Origin: Corbicula japonica | Taxonomy: Eukaryota > Mollusca > Bivalvia > Venerida > Cyrenidae | Direction of reading: 5' to 3' | Assembly (NCBI GenBank): GCA_038501625.1 | Contig: JAZAYU010000012.1 | Location: 5,952,001 to 6,016,000, forward strand | Length of the DNA stretch: 64,000 bases | Part shown: positions 21,141 to 34,200 of the stretch, piece by piece | Position numbering within the stretch: the stretch's first letter is position 1 | Layout of the letters: each line of letters starts with the position of its first letter | Notes under the pieces: generated by a model | The model's input: only the letters and a program-made list of their open reading frames with translations | The model's database searches: none | Told to the model about the DNA's origin: nothing | Program-made: the position numbers and the translations under genes

Positions 21141-22258
21141 GCTAGTAACTTTTGGCACATCTTTGATACATTGTAAGCACAAAATAAAACATTTTTACAA
21201 ATATAGCTTAGTTCAGTTTTTGATTTTAAGTTCTTCCTTCTATTTGAAATTCTATTAGAAAATTATTATGTTATACAAATTATGAAATAAAAATCGATTT
21301 GTGCACATAAATTGATGATGTCACTGGTCATTGAATTTACGTCATTTTAAACGTTTTTGCAGCTAGATAAGTTCGTTTGGTTCACAATTAAACTTATTTA
21401 ACTATGTCTTTGTCAGATTTTACCTACCTAAAACTTTAGTTCGAATCAATTTAGTGGACACAAAAACTTAATTGGTTTGGTTCACAATTAAATCGACATT
21501 ACTAAATCTTTGTCAGAATGAACTCTCTAAAAGTCTGGACACAAGAAACACAAACAAGTCTGGAAGTGATGGTATTATATCAACAGCTTTTGTACTAGTA
21601 TGTGTTTAATTGTTTTATGCGGCAAAAGTGCGCCTTTTTGCCACAAAAAGTTAAAAAAAAGTTTTTATGCGTTGAAAATAACCGCATAATCGACACAAAT
21701 TGTTTATGCGGCGATAATGTTATGCGGCGTCACAATGCATTGGCCTATCATAATCTGGCATATGTAAAACTGTTAAAAGTTCACACCGAAGTGAAAAAGG
21801 TTCATCGTTTTCAACTTGTCTGATCTGCGTTATATGACGTATACTCCTCTTGCTGAAATTAGACAGTTCAAACATGAAAGCAAATCAATTAACCCCTCAT
21901 GAAATGGCATCAGCTATGATTGCCAGTCTTTTGTCATGTTTACTAAAGTTTACGTAGGAGTAACTGTTTATAAGACTACAACTTACTTTTATTAATCTAA
22001 ATATAAACAACATTTTTGTTAAAGTTTCCTTATCTTATTTAAACAGAACTGCGAAGCATAGTGTTTTTAGGTGTCACTACCAAACCTGGCCTTGTTTGAA
22101 TTTGGAACCTTTTTTGTATTATATATAATATCTGGTATATAATGCATATTCGGATCATACAGGGTGAGACAAAATAATGTGTTTGACGGAATGTTTTCAA
22201 ATAATCCATGCAGTAAAATAAAATTCAAGATGCAATTCAAATATTTAGCGTACGTTGC

Positions 22259-22826
22259 ATGAACAAAGTCAATTTTTGTGTGTTTGTTATGATTGGTTTT
22301 CTGAACAACTGGTGTTTAGCTGATGAGGAAACTGTCTGTTCTAAATTTCACTATGAAGAACAATTACTGGAGAAAATGATACGGATGGAGTTTAAGGTTG
22401 AACGAATGGAATGTGAGATCAAGAAAACTCAAGCGGACATGATTGCAACCTTAGAAGGCATGTCCGACAAAATGGAACGCTTTGCTGACTCCTATAAAGA
22501 ACTCGCTGAAAATATTTCGAAGACTCAAGAGAAAAACAATGCTGATCTAGAAATCTTTCAAAGGAACTTGAAGGATGACTTTGATTCTTATATTGAGAAA
22601 CACGTGGAAACGAGAGTGGACGAGAAGCTTGAACAAATGGAGCAATGCAAGAACAATTCAATAAATGATATGAACATATTCAAACAGGATCTAAAGACAG
22701 AAATAGATATAAAGAAAACGGAAGTGGACAGCTATCAAGAGGATTCTGTCTCGGAAGTAAAGGAGATAATAGACAACGTAACAAATACAGTCGACCAAAA
22801 ACTCAAAGACATGGAACTGCTAGAAG
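22259..22826 (+). CDS. C1q copy 2 exon 1 (signal peptide, coiled coil)
   Basis: Intact 568-base exon, donor AAG|GTACTT. It contains an extra coil segment (KDDFDSYIEKHVETRVDEKL region) absent from copy 1. Confidence 0.88.
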
Positions 22827-23214
22827 GTACTTTTATTCGACAATGATGATATTAATGTTAAAAATGTGTCAATACGCTTGGGCGGTAGTAATATTATTTC
22901 AAGTATACACTAGAGAAAACTAGTACGGCTTTTGATATCGACAAATAAGTCACCGACGAGCACAAACCTTGCAACTTATTTTAGCGTAATTTTTACAATC
23001 TTTGATATTTTACAATCTATGATAGCGCTGTTGTAGTAGCATGTAGACGATTTTGTGTCGGTATGCGAGTTCTCTGTGGTGGCAATGGTTCGAACCACCT
23101 AGTCTTTGTCAGTTTATTAATTGTTCTTTTGGCACTATTTGGTTACCCTAGAAAGTCTCAAATCGCAAATAACTTAAAGGTGAGAATTTAGAACTCTGTG
23201 TATAAAATGATAGT

Positions 23215-23305
23215 GCCTCTAGCTGGGAGCGAACCCGCAACGTCAGCGACAGCGCCTAGCCATGCAATTCCCGCGACGCAACAAACTGAGCTAACCGGGA
23301 TCCAG
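23215..23305 (-). repeat. tRNA-like sequence (probable SINE head) in C1q copy 2 intron
   Basis: On the minus strand GGTTAGCTCAGTTTGTTGCG resembles a polymerase III A box, and GCGGGTTCGCTCCCAG a B box about 45 bases later. The spacing is long and I could not fold a convincing cloverleaf, so a tRNA-derived SINE relic is more likely than a tRNA gene. Confidence 0.45.
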
Positions 23306-23592
23306 ACGTATCTGTTTCTTCAATCTCTATCCAGAGTTGTCGCTCCTTAACTCGCTTTAATGTAAGAGACTGCAAGGAACGACAATTCTGTATGGAGATT
23401 GCTGTTTCTTTTATTTATGGTTTCCGAGCAGCATTAATTTGGTATACGTAAACTTATAAATTTCTTTCAAGTATTTCTAAGTTTAAAGTTAATAAGTGTG
23501 TAAAACAGAGGTTTTAACTAAAATAGCTAAATGCCTCATTTTGTTGAATTTTTTTTTACATGAAATCAAACCAATATTGTTTCTTTTACAAG

Positions 23593-24002
23593 TGAAACTG
23601 GGAAATCCAACAGTTGCCTTCAATGTTCACTCCCCGGAATACACCCGTATTGGAACTGGCGAAGTTATCGTGTTCACGGCTACCATCCTAAACAAAGGTG
23701 ATTGCTAAAACACGACGAGCGGAAAGTTCAGCGCTTCCATGACTGGACTCTATTATTTCTCCGCTCATGTTTGTAATGTTGCTGGCAAGTTCGTCCACTA
23801 TGGCATCTTCGTTAACGACAAGGTGATTGCAGTGAGCTCTCAACGGGAAGATACAGATTCAAGCTGCGGGTCCGTGTCAGCAATTTCCATGGTGATGAAG
23901 GAACAGCAGGTTTGGGTGCAGATCTTGTCGGGCGGTAGTGAGCAACAACTGAATGAAAATACCTACCGCTGGAATTCCTTTATTGGCGCGAAGTTGAATT
24001 AG
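23593..24002 (+). CDS. C1q copy 2 exon 2 (C1q domain with in-frame stop)
   Basis: Acceptor TTTTACAAG. TAA at 23706-23708 interrupts the domain; the rest to the stop at 24000-24002 is open and about as conserved as the part before it. Confidence 0.82.
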
Positions 24003-25435
24003 GTGCTGGTACTTCCTGTTGCTACCACCTTTTTCTGCTCGGACTTTCTTCAAAATTGTGTCATCTTAGCACACGTGGTAAATTAGTTAGATTTTAGTTA
24101 TACATGTTAATATGTATACATGTACATTTATTTTATTGTATTTAATTGATTAGCTCTGAAATATTGAACTGATTTTCAAGGCGATGTTTTCTTATTGAAG
24201 TCTCTCTAATGTCAGAACCAGCACAGTACTGGGTCAGACAACTTGTAGAATCTTTTTTACTAAGCGGGAATCCTTTTGGAAATTTCATAAAACGCTAATA
24301 GTTAAATTTGGGTAGATTCACAAGTCTCAAAAGTAAACTGCGTGTATCTAAATTTTTTAAATATTATTTTTCATTTACAAGAAAGAAAATTAAAATGTTT
24401 ATTAGTTTTAATTTGGCATATTTTGATTTTCATATGGGCCAGAGGTCTTAGCCCAAAAAATTTTAATAAACATATTTGTATTAAGGCATGTTTAAAATCT
24501 GGATATAATCGAACCCACACTGAAAACCTTTAAATACCTCTGAAAATGGTCAATATTCGCATTTTGTTTTGCATACTGCTCTATTTATAGGAAATTCAGA
24601 TAATTAGTAATCCATTTTTTAATTATTGGTTGAAACAGTAATTAATTATCTTAAGTGTTAACATTTATGTATTCAAAGATATTAAAATATAGACATGAAA
24701 CACAGCTTTTAATAGTTTTAGGTCAATATAAGGACTTCCCGCGATATAAAGCCTTCCCGAACCTGCTCTTTTATAATCAAAACTGAAGACGTATCGTTTT
24801 CTTCTAGATTTTATTCTTTTTATTCTGACTGCCATTGCATAACCAACTCGGCGATCACACACAATCGAATCAGGAATAGTAACAGTTCACAAACAAAATA
24901 ATGCCCTTAACAATGCATATTTAGAATTCGAAGTTACGTCATTCTAAGATACAATTAAAACCCTGACAATTCTTTAAGGAATTATCTACTGACAGCGCTC
25001 TTCGAAAATGTAGTCGTAGCACTGACTGAAGGGAATTGTGCATTCATTTTCTTAAATATAGGTTTAACCAAACTTAAACTCTTCTTCGTTTATCTCTGCA
25101 TAAAAATATGGCCTTGCAGTTACTTTAAATTAAAGCTATATTTCTATGTTATGTTTAGAAATTTTTTGGAATAACTGCTTATTACGCGACCAACCGGGCT
25201 GTTGTTTAATATAATAAAACAATACAATATTCAGATGATATGCATAACTTAGGAAGCTGTTTTACTGCAGTCTATGCATAGTTATAATTTTTAAGTCATT
25301 GCTCAATAATTATTTTGCAAAAATGAAAAAATGATCAAATAATACTTAATGAATAATATAAATGGCCAGTCTCCAGTACGAGCCTTCTTGGTTAAACGAC
25401 ATGCAGCTTCGGACTGGCGGATTTGAGGCTTATCT
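24003..25435. other. Intergenic region after the C1q pair
   Basis: AT-rich, with scattered small reading frames. No recognisable gene or repeat unit. Confidence 0.4.
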
Positions 25436-25556
25436 GTGCCCAAGGTTATAAAATTGAGCATTGAAACCAGTCTCAAATCTCAAGCATCTGATTGGCCAAT
25501 CAGATGCTTGAGATTTGAGACTGGTTTCCATGATCAGTTTTATAACCTTGGACACT
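25436..25556. mobile_element. Family R1 palindromic MITE, copy 6
   Basis: Almost perfect palindrome of about 120 bp lacking the central GGCTGAAATGGCGACTGG part: the two arms meet at CTGATTGGCCAATCAG (25488-25503). It is the shortest full copy. Confidence 0.9.
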
Positions 25557-26757
25557 GAATTCACGACATAAGTTGTGAGGAATGACAAAATAACCCATCA
25601 ATGTGGTCTAGCCTACCGAGAGGTATAAAACATAACAACTTCTACGAATAAATAAACTTAAACTTAACATTAATCAATAAACTATGAATTTCATCCATTC
25701 AATGAATGTTGAAACAACTCACATACACAAGACACATACATTAACAATGCTTGTAATATCAATTTCATTTTGAGCTAGGAATGAATCTGTCACTCATCAT
25801 AACATCACCTACTTCATGGCGAAACTGCTTATGTAGACTTATATAAATACATTTATTGTTAATCAAATTAACTAAATGTTGTCAATCATGCTTTAATGAA
25901 AGATTTAACATAAGAAAACACACACCCACTCACGGATTATAACGAACGCATCACCATCACTTTAAATGTCAGTGAAATGATATATATTAAAATGTGCTGT
26001 TTAAATAAATGTAAGTTTGGAAACTTTATTTCGTCCACGAGGCAGTCATTTCTGTCAGTAAAGTCTATGACCATAGTCTCAAATAAAATGCAAGATCTCG
26101 TGAATTATTAATATAATCATATAAATGCAAATGCATCTATTTCTTTAATAAGCAAGAACAACATACTATTAACGAACAAAATTTAACAAATGTCAGTCAG
26201 TACAGTCTACCACCAGAACATCTAAATGAGATGCAAGATATCATGAATATTTAATATTCACACTGAATTAATATTTTAAATATTTGTGTACATACAAAGT
26301 CATTCCTACAGTGTACATCCAATGATTATAAAGTATAATACTCCATTTTGAGTTCAATAAAATGTAAGCAAGGTTTCTATGTAATCCCGTCGATCGTTAA
26401 AACATCTTCGGTGGATTAAAAAATAGTTTCGCTTTTTCATGGTAACTCATATTTTTATCTTTAAATAACACATATACTCAAGGTAAAATAACTCATACCT
26501 TCATTGTACAATTGGTAAAAAAATCATATATTCTATAAAACCGGCTACAATATCTATATTATACAAATGTGTTATCTACCAAATTTACTGAATTAAAAAC
26601 AACACGTTTAGGTAAGAAAGCAGAGTAAAAGTCATATGAACAAACATACACATCATACAAGCACATATGAATATATTTCATTAAAATTCAAGAACAGTAG
26701 GTTATGATAAATTAAATGATCAAGTATACATTTTGGAGTCACATGATTCTTAACAGT

Positions 26758-26898
26758 TTTTAGTGTTTACCCTAGTTTTTTAACCAATCACAATGCTTTA
26801 TTTTTTAAAAGATCTCCTTTCTATTTCGTGTAGAAACAGTCTATAGAAACTATTGTTATAGAACAAACTTTGGGGAAAACTAGCGTAAACACTAAGTA
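26758..26898. mobile_element. Short inverted-repeat element
   Basis: About 20-bp imperfect terminal inverted repeats: TTAGTGTTTACCCTAGTTTT at the left and AAAACTAGCGTAAACACTAA at the right, 140 bp overall. It directly abuts the palindrome at 26897-27018. Confidence 0.6.
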
Positions 26899-27018
26899 TT
26901 AGTTAGAGTCTAAATAGAGAAATCTACATGAAATAGACACGGCAAAGGAGGGAGCTACCGCTCCCATCTTTGCCGTGTCTATTTCATGTAGATTTCTCTA
27001 TTTGGACTCTAACTAATA
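26897..27018. repeat. Long, nearly perfect palindrome
   Basis: Two 51-bp arms (26897-26947 and 26968-27018) with one visible mismatch. The left one begins TATTAGTTAGAGTCTAAATA and the right one ends inversely. The loop region GAGGGAGCTACCGCTCCCAT is itself partly palindromic. Confidence 0.9.
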
Positions 27019-28072
27019 CATAGCCATCCACTATTGGGGCACTTGACTGGAAATGGTTTCTTCAGGAAATTGACGTTATTCATTGATATGACGTCACGTA
27101 ATTCTTAGAAATGACGTCATAATGTTTCGCAGACGGCATTTCTTCTTATTCATCTCGCGGTAAAAATAATATATAACATGAAACTGATATTACCTCTGTT
27201 GGGGAGTGAACCCGCTCAGTAAACTTTTAAACAATCCTATCCTGCCGACGCCCGTCTTAAAATCATTCAACAAAATCAAATAAAAATCAAAACAAGAACA
27301 ACAAAAAATGAACAATACATGTAGTCTGACTTTTCTCTGAGTACCAAGGCCGCGTATATCAAGACACTCGAGGCTGAACAGTAAGATAGTTTATTATTTG
27401 CGTTCTAATATGCTTCTCAAACAAGATCAACAATTTTAACACAACACTGAAAGACAAACTGAGAAAACTGGTATTTCAAGACAATGTTTTAAATAAAATT
27501 CAAACACAACAATATCAGTTTTAGTACTTTGTTTACATTTTACAGAAACAATAATTTTTATGAAAGAAATAACTTCCATAAACACAAATAAATATAGTAT
27601 ATTTCTTTTACTGTATTATGGAATTACTTTTTTAATATTGCACGAAAACCTATTAAATGAAAATAAACTTCATTAACAAGTTTAATAAATAGAAATACAA
27701 CGTATGTTTCACGTTTAAATGTTTAATTGTACAATGAACAAATGAGAATACGACAAACATATTTAAAAAAACGGCAGTTAGTCTTCATTAGTATGCCAAT
27801 AAAAAGTTTCATATGAATTTTCAGCAGCCAGGAAGAAATTTGCATAGTCTAGCATAACGTTTAATTTGATTTAATACTAAGTAAATTACACTATCATATA
27901 ATTTAAATACACTCTCGCATGCTTCATTTACCCAATAAATAAATCTGCCCATATAAAAATCGATCAGCAAATTTCTTCAGACAACAAAAAGGGTATCATA
28001 TGAGTTTCTAAAATGGAAGCTATAGCTGTTTTTCTATTATGATTAAACTGTTGCGATGTGCGAAAATAATTG
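27019..28072. other. 3' flank of channel gene 2
   Basis: AT-rich; no gene recognised. It may include the 3' UTR of channel gene 2, which ends at 28073 on the minus strand. Confidence 0.4.
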
Positions 28073-28261
28073 TTAGCGACCTAGTTGAACTAGAAAGTAG
28101 CCCCAATAGACTATGTTAAAAATGGCAAAAATAACGGGGAAAACAATTCTGGATCCAACGTCACAGTACATGGCGTAGCGGGCACCACTGCTTAACTTTT
28201 TCTTCTTTGTCTTCGGCTCACTCGCCTCCCCTACATTCTCAGGATCTCTTGTGTCCTCGTT
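28073..28261 (-). CDS. Channel gene 2 last exon: cytoplasmic loop and TM4
   Basis: Acceptor TTGTAG; stop TAA at 28073-28075. Begins NEDTRDPENVGEASEPKTKK. The basic run KTKKKK lies between TM3 and TM4. Confidence 0.93.
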   Translation of the reverse strand, partial: NEDTRDPENVGEASEPKTKKKKLSSGARYAMYCDVGSRIVFPVIFAIFNIVYWGYFLVQLGR

Positions 28262-31200
28262 CTACAATAAATAAATGTTAAATTATACATGTCAGGAAAT
28301 GTCTCAGACAAAAATTACAGTTTCCTCTCTATTATTTCGCTGTGTGGGGCGGCTGTGTCTTCTGGATGTGGCCATTCCTACTATGCATATGAAATTTTCA
28401 GCTTACTATCAAATAACAGATACAATATAATAGGTAAATATAACGATCAAAAAGAAACCACCAAAAATTTAAGAGAGACATTAGCAACAAATACGAGAAT
28501 CCATGGATTACCACCTCGTAAAAGTCGGTGACAAAACATATGTAAATGAAGGTAATTGAGTGTACAAACCTCATAGTTGACATACCAAGTAATCAAGAAA
28601 ACAGGTACGAGTTGCCTTAATGAATTAACTCCAACTCACCCAACAACTCGACAAGGCTGCAAGACAAAAATCTAACTGCCGAGCTAAATGGGAGATAACG
28701 GAATAATACTACTGAATGGTGAAGAATGACCCATCCAAGACCTGTGCCCAAAGTTATAAAACTGAGCATGGAAACCATTCTCAAATCTCAAGCATCTGAT
28801 TGGCTGAAATGGCGACTGGTTTCCAATTTCAGCTTTATAGCCTTCAGACCAGAGCACTTGGAGTTAAACCAGCAAGAACATGATTGGCAGGAATAAAAGT
28901 AAACAGTTCTTACCTGTTTCGAATTGTTTGACCCTCTAGGAATGCTGAACATGTTAATAAATGTGAAACCTTTATTTGTGTCTTTACGTATAAGTACATT
29001 TGCCACCGCGAATTCTATTAGAGCAAAGAACACAAACATTAAACATGTGACCATCCATATGTCTATAGCTTTAGTGTATGACACATGCGGAAGTGACGCA
29101 TTAACAGCGGAACTCTGTGTTGTCATAGTGAGCACAGTTAGAACGCCCAGTGAGATTCGTCCTGGCACAGCGTTCACATTTAGCCAGAAGGAGATCCAAG
29201 ACAACATGACGACAAGAACGCTGGGAATGTACATCTGAACGAGGTAATATCCAATGTTCCTTGCTAAAGTAAATTCCACAACGAGACGGCTATGATTTCC
29301 TGAAAGTAAAATTTCTCCAATATAATGATCAGACAAAATCTGTTGTTTTTATCTTGACTTTAACAACATTTGTGAGAATTTACCATTGTTTATATTGCTT
29401 CCTTTAATTTTTGCTTTTGACCTCCCCCGTATTATGCAGAATTGATATTTTCAGATTCACGGTCAAAATTCTATTATGTTCAGTTTCTTCCATATTTTAT
29501 CATTTAGGGCAAACTAATTTCTCTTATCAGGGGACCATACTGAACTGAACATGAAATGGTATTAATCTGAAAATACCGCATTGAAGGTTCTATGTTCACC
29601 GCCATATGCACACTGGCGTTTGGGATGTAACAAAACTTGTACTGCTCACTCAACTGAGCCTGCAATATTTTCATATTTTCGTGTTCGGTGTTTTCAGTTA
29701 ATTACCTTTTTTATCTATCAAAATTGCTGTCTTACAGACACTGTTTTAAGCATTTTGCTACTATAATAAATCAACAAGCCTACTTTTGACAAGATCAAGA
29801 TCACAACCACCAAACTATTTTGTTGTGGCTTTCATAATCTGGTCACTGGAAAGTTTAACTTCAACTTGTCAACATTGACCGCACAATGCCTATTTTAATA
29901 ATATAATTTTGAAAATAATCATACGTCAATCACCTTGTACCCAAACAGTATCAGTAACTATGGTTACTGCAGGTTCTCTGACGTCTTTAAAAACGTATCA
30001 ATTTTCTTATCTTAAGTGGCAGGTTACTGACTTTAGAATAAGAAAAAAAAAGAAAACATCTCACTTCGCTTGATGATATCTGTCTCTGTATATAATTTTT
30101 ATCAAGAATATTGTTTTCCAGGCAAAAAAGTTAACGAGTATTCTTATCTTAATGATAACATGCGCTATGAGCTAGTAATGTCATTTTGCCGAGTGTTCGG
30201 ATAAAAATGTATTTAAAATGATAATAATAAGCATTGATAAACCTAATACTCTGATGTATCATTTAACCATTGATAAACCTAATGCACTGATGTATCACTT
30301 CATCATTGATAAACAGAATGCACTATTGTGTCGCTTAGCCATTTATAAACCTATTGCACTGATGTATCACTTAACCATTGTTAATCATGATAATGCACTA
30401 TTGTATTGTTTAACCATTGATGCAGGTAATAAATCGGGTAAGCGATCCCATTTGCTGCGAATAATTGCATTCAATTTAACCTTAAAAGTCGCCTTAATAT
30501 ATGTATTTTAATTACCACTGACCGTCGGTTGAAGGTTGCCGAATGCCAGTTGCTTATTGCCATATGCTAAATGTAAAATGCCAGTTGCTTATCACCAGTT
30601 GTTGTTGCTAAATGTTAGATGCCAATTACCACATTTGCTAAAATGTTGGTGCTTTTGATCAAATGGCTTGAAGATGTTCCAGGAATAGAATAGAAGCAAA
30701 TGTAGTGATTAATATCTCGCATTTGAAACTAAGCAACTGACATATAGCATTTGGTAATTAGCAACTGGCAATTAGCAAATGGCACGCGACTATTCGCAAC
30801 TTGCATTTGGCAATTAACAACTGGCAAATGGCAATTACCAACGGGAATATTGCAATTAGCAAATGGCATGCCACCGCCAGATTTCCATAATTATGCCTAT
30901 TGTTGGTAAGTGTTATTACATTTGACAGGGTCTGAGCATTAAGCATTTGGCAATAAGCAACCGGCGCTTGGCAATTAGCAGCTGGCATGTCACCGCCGAC
31001 TTTCCATACATAATAGATCCAAAGGAGACAAATACTCAAAACAAAATTGATTATGTCTGCTATTCTGGCTACTCATTACCATTTTCATTTCTAAAAACAT
31101 GTAAATTGTTCAATAATCAGGATAAGGTTTGTTAAAAAATTGAATATGCTAGAACATAATCAGATTTGAGTCCTAATACGGTTTTGTCTTACATATGAAT

Positions 31201-34200
31201 ATTGTACAATAGTGGAGTTTTTGTTGCCATCACAATCCAGAAAATAGTAATGGCATTTGTTCTGAAAATCTGATTAGAAAGGTCATATTTCATACTGGTA
31301 TATAATGACATTGATATATGAAAACTCTCAAGGGGGCTTAAAGCCTGCTCAATACAACACATGTGTTTTACAAATAAGAAAAGCTCTTAAGACTCGAGCC
31401 TTTTAGATTCATTGATATATGTTTGATAATGATGAAACCGATTGGCGGGGATGCTGCTCTCTACGGGAAACTGTTTTTGTATGACAGAAACTTTGATACA
31501 ATCAAATCTGGCAGAAATAATTCAATCCTTCAAGCCTCCGGTGGCGCTTGTCTAACAAAGCTTGTCAATTATGATTTACAAATCATTCAGTTTGATTTCT
31601 TTGTACATCAAATACATACAGAAAATGAAGAAATTGAAGAAAATGAGCCATGTGGAAACCTGTCTTTTGTACGTTAGCGTCATTCCTTTACTGCTTGATG
31701 ATTTTAGCAATAAACAATACAACTTGTTGAGAAAACATGTAATAGTATCACCTAATACGCCGTTAAAAATCTACATTTCAACTAATTTTCTTAAAAACTC
31801 TGAACGAAATCATCGTTTATTTTTAAATTTTCTCTCTTTTATCATAAACCAGAAGACCGTTTGGTACCCTATAACAGACAATTTATCATAAACTCCATTT
31901 CTGAGTTTTTTTTCACAAGTTAAGTGACATAAACTTTTTCTAACTTTTTCATTAAAAATTTATGGATTTGTCCTTTTGAACATCAATATATTTTCTTATC
32001 TTACTTATCGTTATAGTTATAAAGTGCTCAGTATTTGATTTCTGACGTTTCAACTTACCTAAATCTCTTCGCGGGTGTTTAAGTTCTTTGGTATCGATTG
32101 CAAGGACCTCGAACTGTGGCATCTGGTTGGTGCTGTTGTCGAGATGTACTGGGCCCATTTCAGTACCGTTCACCCAGTTTAGCAAAATATTGCCTTCATT
32201 GTAGGAGACTTAAATATAACAACAAGTCCGTCAAGTTATTAAATGTATATAATGAATATTTAAGTTATAAAATATATGTTTAATTAATTTAATAGCAATA
32301 TTTTGACATTAAGCCAATATGGAATTCAACACTGCTTTTGGCGTTGTCCTCATCTGTTGCGGTGATAGATTTTCGGGAACGTTATATGACTAAATGCGTT
32401 ATTAATAAGGCAGAAAAACACATAATTCGTGTCGAAGTGCAAAACTTTACCCATAACATTTGTGATATAATTACCGACAGGTTTGAATTTCAAAATCTGT
32501 TAGTTAAAAAATACAACAGAATTATAAGTATCCACTTTTAAGATTCTTAGAAAGATACGTTGGAAGACCCAATGCGGTAAAATAAGAAAGAAAAACAGAT
32601 ATTTTACACGTCGAAATGCGGAACTTAAATTAATAATTAAACTTATAAAATATAGGTTAACAAGTTTTAATGCCAAAGTCTGCTAGTCCAATACAACTTT
32701 GATGAATAGGCTCAATCAAATCGAGCCTGCAATATTTCATATTTGTCCTGTTCAATGGCTTTCAACGTTGCCTTTTCATCTATTTTTATTATAATTACAA
32801 TCTTTAAGGTTATAAAGAAGATACGCTGTTCAGATTTAGCCCCTCCCACCCCATTTTTTTCTTTCAGCTAGCTGTTCTCATCATAAAGTATCTAGGTATA
32901 TATACTCATTGAAAATAGATAAACCAAAAATGATAATCCGTTGATTTTCTCTACGACAGTGAGATTTAACATATGGCTGAACAAGGATACTTACAACTTT
33001 CCAAAATTATCTTGCATTTCTGTTTATCAAAAGGATAGTTTCGAAAGTCCATTGGGCAACTCAGTGTCAAAGACAACCTGCATTTAATAAGACAAATAAG
33101 CTATGAAGTTTTAATTAGGATATGTTGATAACAAAAACTCTGTTTTGACATTAATTTCATTTTTTAAATTATTATTTTGGCTTAATTTGAACAGCTGTTA
33201 AATAAGAGCGAGTGATACTACATGTAATGGGTTAGCTATTCTACAAACAAATGAATCAAATTCGTCTTAATGACAGATATAGAACTTTAATTACAGACAA
33301 AATAGAAAAAGTGAAAAAAACCATCAGGAATAGACAAATCCAGAATACGAAGCCAAAACGTCGAGTGGAAAAAGAACACAGATGTTTTTAATGTGATTGA
33401 ATGAGAACCCGAGGGTTTTCAACCTTATTATTGCCCATTCTCAAATGAATAAACGAGCACAAGAATACAGTAATAGTCTTTTTTTCTAGAAAGTTACCTG
33501 ACCAAGTGGCCTTCAGTGTTTCTTGCCACGGCAATGATTAGGACTTGAAAATAGTCTGACGAGAGTTACTTTATATTTTGCTAAAACTGCATTTTATGTA
33601 AGTTAAGTTCGAGTGACGAGATTTTTTGTTGTCAAATGATCCGTCTTTAGAAAGAAATAATATATATATATATATATATCTATCGACATCTTTTCTTTCA
33701 CAGAATTTATCTGGTCAAAAGTGTCATTTTTTGTAATTATCCCCGTTCCAATTAAAATCTTCAAATGTTTTAGCTTTCGGTGTAAATAATGTCATTAAAT
33801 TCAGTTAAGGAAATAATCAATAAACATTGCAAAGACAATGAATAATTGATTCCAAGACACCATATTTCTTTTATGTTGCTGTCTTGGAAGCTAGGACACT
33901 AGCAAATATTGTAAAATGAAGTAACTGATGACCAAATAGACCTTTTGACTGATAAAAGAATTAGAATAAATAGCCATGTTTCTATACGTCATTGTTAATT
34001 TTCTATCTATTTCCTTAATAGAGCATTTATTCGAATACTGTTGTTTAAACTATTTTTTTTTTTTTTGGAAAAACAAATCACATTTTAACGGAAACATTTC
34101 AGACTAAGAAAATATGCTTAGAGACGTTACTACATTTAACTGTATGTTATTTTATATGTTTATATGACACATTTTAATATGGTATTTGACAGATTCCATT

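Larger units (their letters stand above)
22259..24002 (+). pseudogene. Secreted coiled-coil/C1q-domain gene, copy 2, with nonsense codon
   Basis: Exons 22259-22826 and 23593-24002. Exon 1 is open and ends in the right phase: signal peptide MNKVNFCVFVMIGFLNNWCL, then a coiled coil with KFHYEEQLLEKMIRMEFKVE as in copy 1. The join gives ELLEVKLGNPTV. In exon 2 the codon TAC of copy 1 (KGDCYNTT) is TAA at 23706-23708, cutting the C1q domain after about 38 residues (227-residue product). Downstream the domain stays open and well conserved to FIGAKLN. The lesion differs from that of copy 1. The start chosen is the only ATG ahead of the hydrophobic segment in frame. A recent nonsense allele or an error are both possible. 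Confidence 0.8.

Noticed and set aside
23215..23305. A functional tRNA gene on the minus strand
   Set aside because: A- and B-box-like words are present, but the cloverleaf, especially the acceptor stem, could not be completed; a SINE relic fits better.
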